Assembly (NCBI GenBank): GCA_030038595.1
Contig: JASHSW010000004.1
Coordinates: forward strand, 1-6,348
Length of the DNA stretch: 6,348 bases
Direction of reading: 5' to 3'
Source of the DNA: Methylovirgula sp.
GTDB taxonomy: Bacteria > Pseudomonadota > Alphaproteobacteria > Rhizobiales > Beijerinckiaceae
Under the pieces are notes generated by a model, which worked only from the letters and a program-made list of their open reading frames with translations, ran no database searches and had not been told where the DNA came from. Below are positions 6,101 to 6,348 of this stretch, piece by piece. The first letter of the stretch is position 1, and every line of letters begins with the position of its first letter. A program made the position numbers and the translations under genes.

Positions 6101-6348
6101 TCATTTTTCGGTGAGCTTCAGCTCGATCCGCCGGTTCTTGCTATAGGCTTCCTCGCTGTCGCCGGGATCGATCGGCTGGAATTCGCCGAAACCGGCGGCG
6201 GCGAGACGATCCGGCGGCACGCCCTTGCTGATCAGATATTCGACGACGGCAATGGCCCGCGCCGCGGAAAGGTCCCAGTTCGAGTGGAACTGCGCCGATT
6301 GGATCGGCCGCTTGTCGGTGTGTCCGTCGACCCGCAGGATCCAGGGAA
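6101..6348 (-). CDS. MotB-like OmpA-domain peptidoglycan-binding protein, C-terminal part only
   Basis: Only the last 81 residues are in the window; the N-terminus lies beyond 6348. They form the second half of an OmpA/MotB C-terminal domain. LRVDGHTDKRPI is the central strand and turn. NWDLSAARAIAVVEYLISKGV matches the N-x-x-LS-x-x-RA peptidoglycan-contact helix. RLAAAGFGEFQPI follows, and NRRIELKL is the closing strand with its conserved arginine pair. The ending GEFQPIDPGD...RRIELKL matches a Hyphomicrobiales family annotated 'peptidoglycan-binding protein'. Those proteins have one N-terminal membrane helix, a long coiled coil and the OmpA domain, and are commonly encoded after a MotA/TolQ/ExbB-type channel gene. 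If that holds here, the channel gene should lie just past the window. A true flagellar MotB is less likely, as no flagellar genes are visible. Confidence 0.88.
   Translation of the reverse strand, partial: PWILRVDGHTDKRPIQSAQFHSNWDLSAARAIAVVEYLISKGVPPDRLAAAGFGEFQPIDPGDSEEAYSKNRRIELKLTEK

Noticed and set aside
1..6348. Mobile element, phage, CRISPR or toxin-antitoxin system
   Set aside because: No transposase, integrase, direct-repeat array, terminal inverted repeats or small paired toxin-antitoxin genes were seen. The tRNA shows no duplicated 3' end that would suggest integration.

Overview
The window is GC-rich DNA that looks like an alphaproteobacterial chromosome, probably of the order Hyphomicrobiales. 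The reasons are a two-domain Nfu scaffold gene directly upstream of tsaB, a MotB-like OmpA-domain protein ending in a form typical of that order, and an intergenic hairpin of the CCCGCT...AGCGGG type common in Rhizobiales. Genus cannot be fixed from the sequence alone. I see no phage genes, insertion sequence or CRISPR array.

Layout. Positions 1-1130 hold a minus-strand pair: an Nfu iron-sulfur scaffold gene, then tsaB (tRNA t6A synthesis), whose 3' end leaves the window. A 268-bp divergent spacer (1131-1398) carries a perfect 16-bp palindrome and a possible nfu promoter. Positions 1399-5340 hold three plus-strand genes: a CelD/BcsL-type (Acetyltransf_6) GNAT protein with a TTG start, an FAD-dependent oxidoreductase 11 bp behind it, and, after a 166-bp spacer with an AT-rich patch, a second Acetyltransf_6 protein. 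A minus-strand tRNA with a CAU anticodon, best read as tRNA-Ile2, lies convergent to them at 5382-5458. It is followed by the repeat-like hairpin near 5511-5547. Positions 5584-6348 are a minus-strand pair: a MotB-like peptidoglycan-binding protein, present only as its C-terminus, followed by a five-helix membrane protein of unknown function.

How the genes work together. nfu, tsaB and the tRNA are housekeeping genes of Fe-S maturation, tRNA modification and decoding. The MotB-like protein and the small membrane protein probably belong to a cell-envelope operon. The least explained part is the central acetyltransferase-oxidoreductase-acetyltransferase block. Family knowledge suggests acyl or aminoacyl transfer plus flavin-dependent oxidation of an envelope polysaccharide, lipid or small metabolite, but the substrate cannot be read from the sequence. 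It is the best candidate for an undescribed small pathway, though each single gene belongs to a known superfamily.
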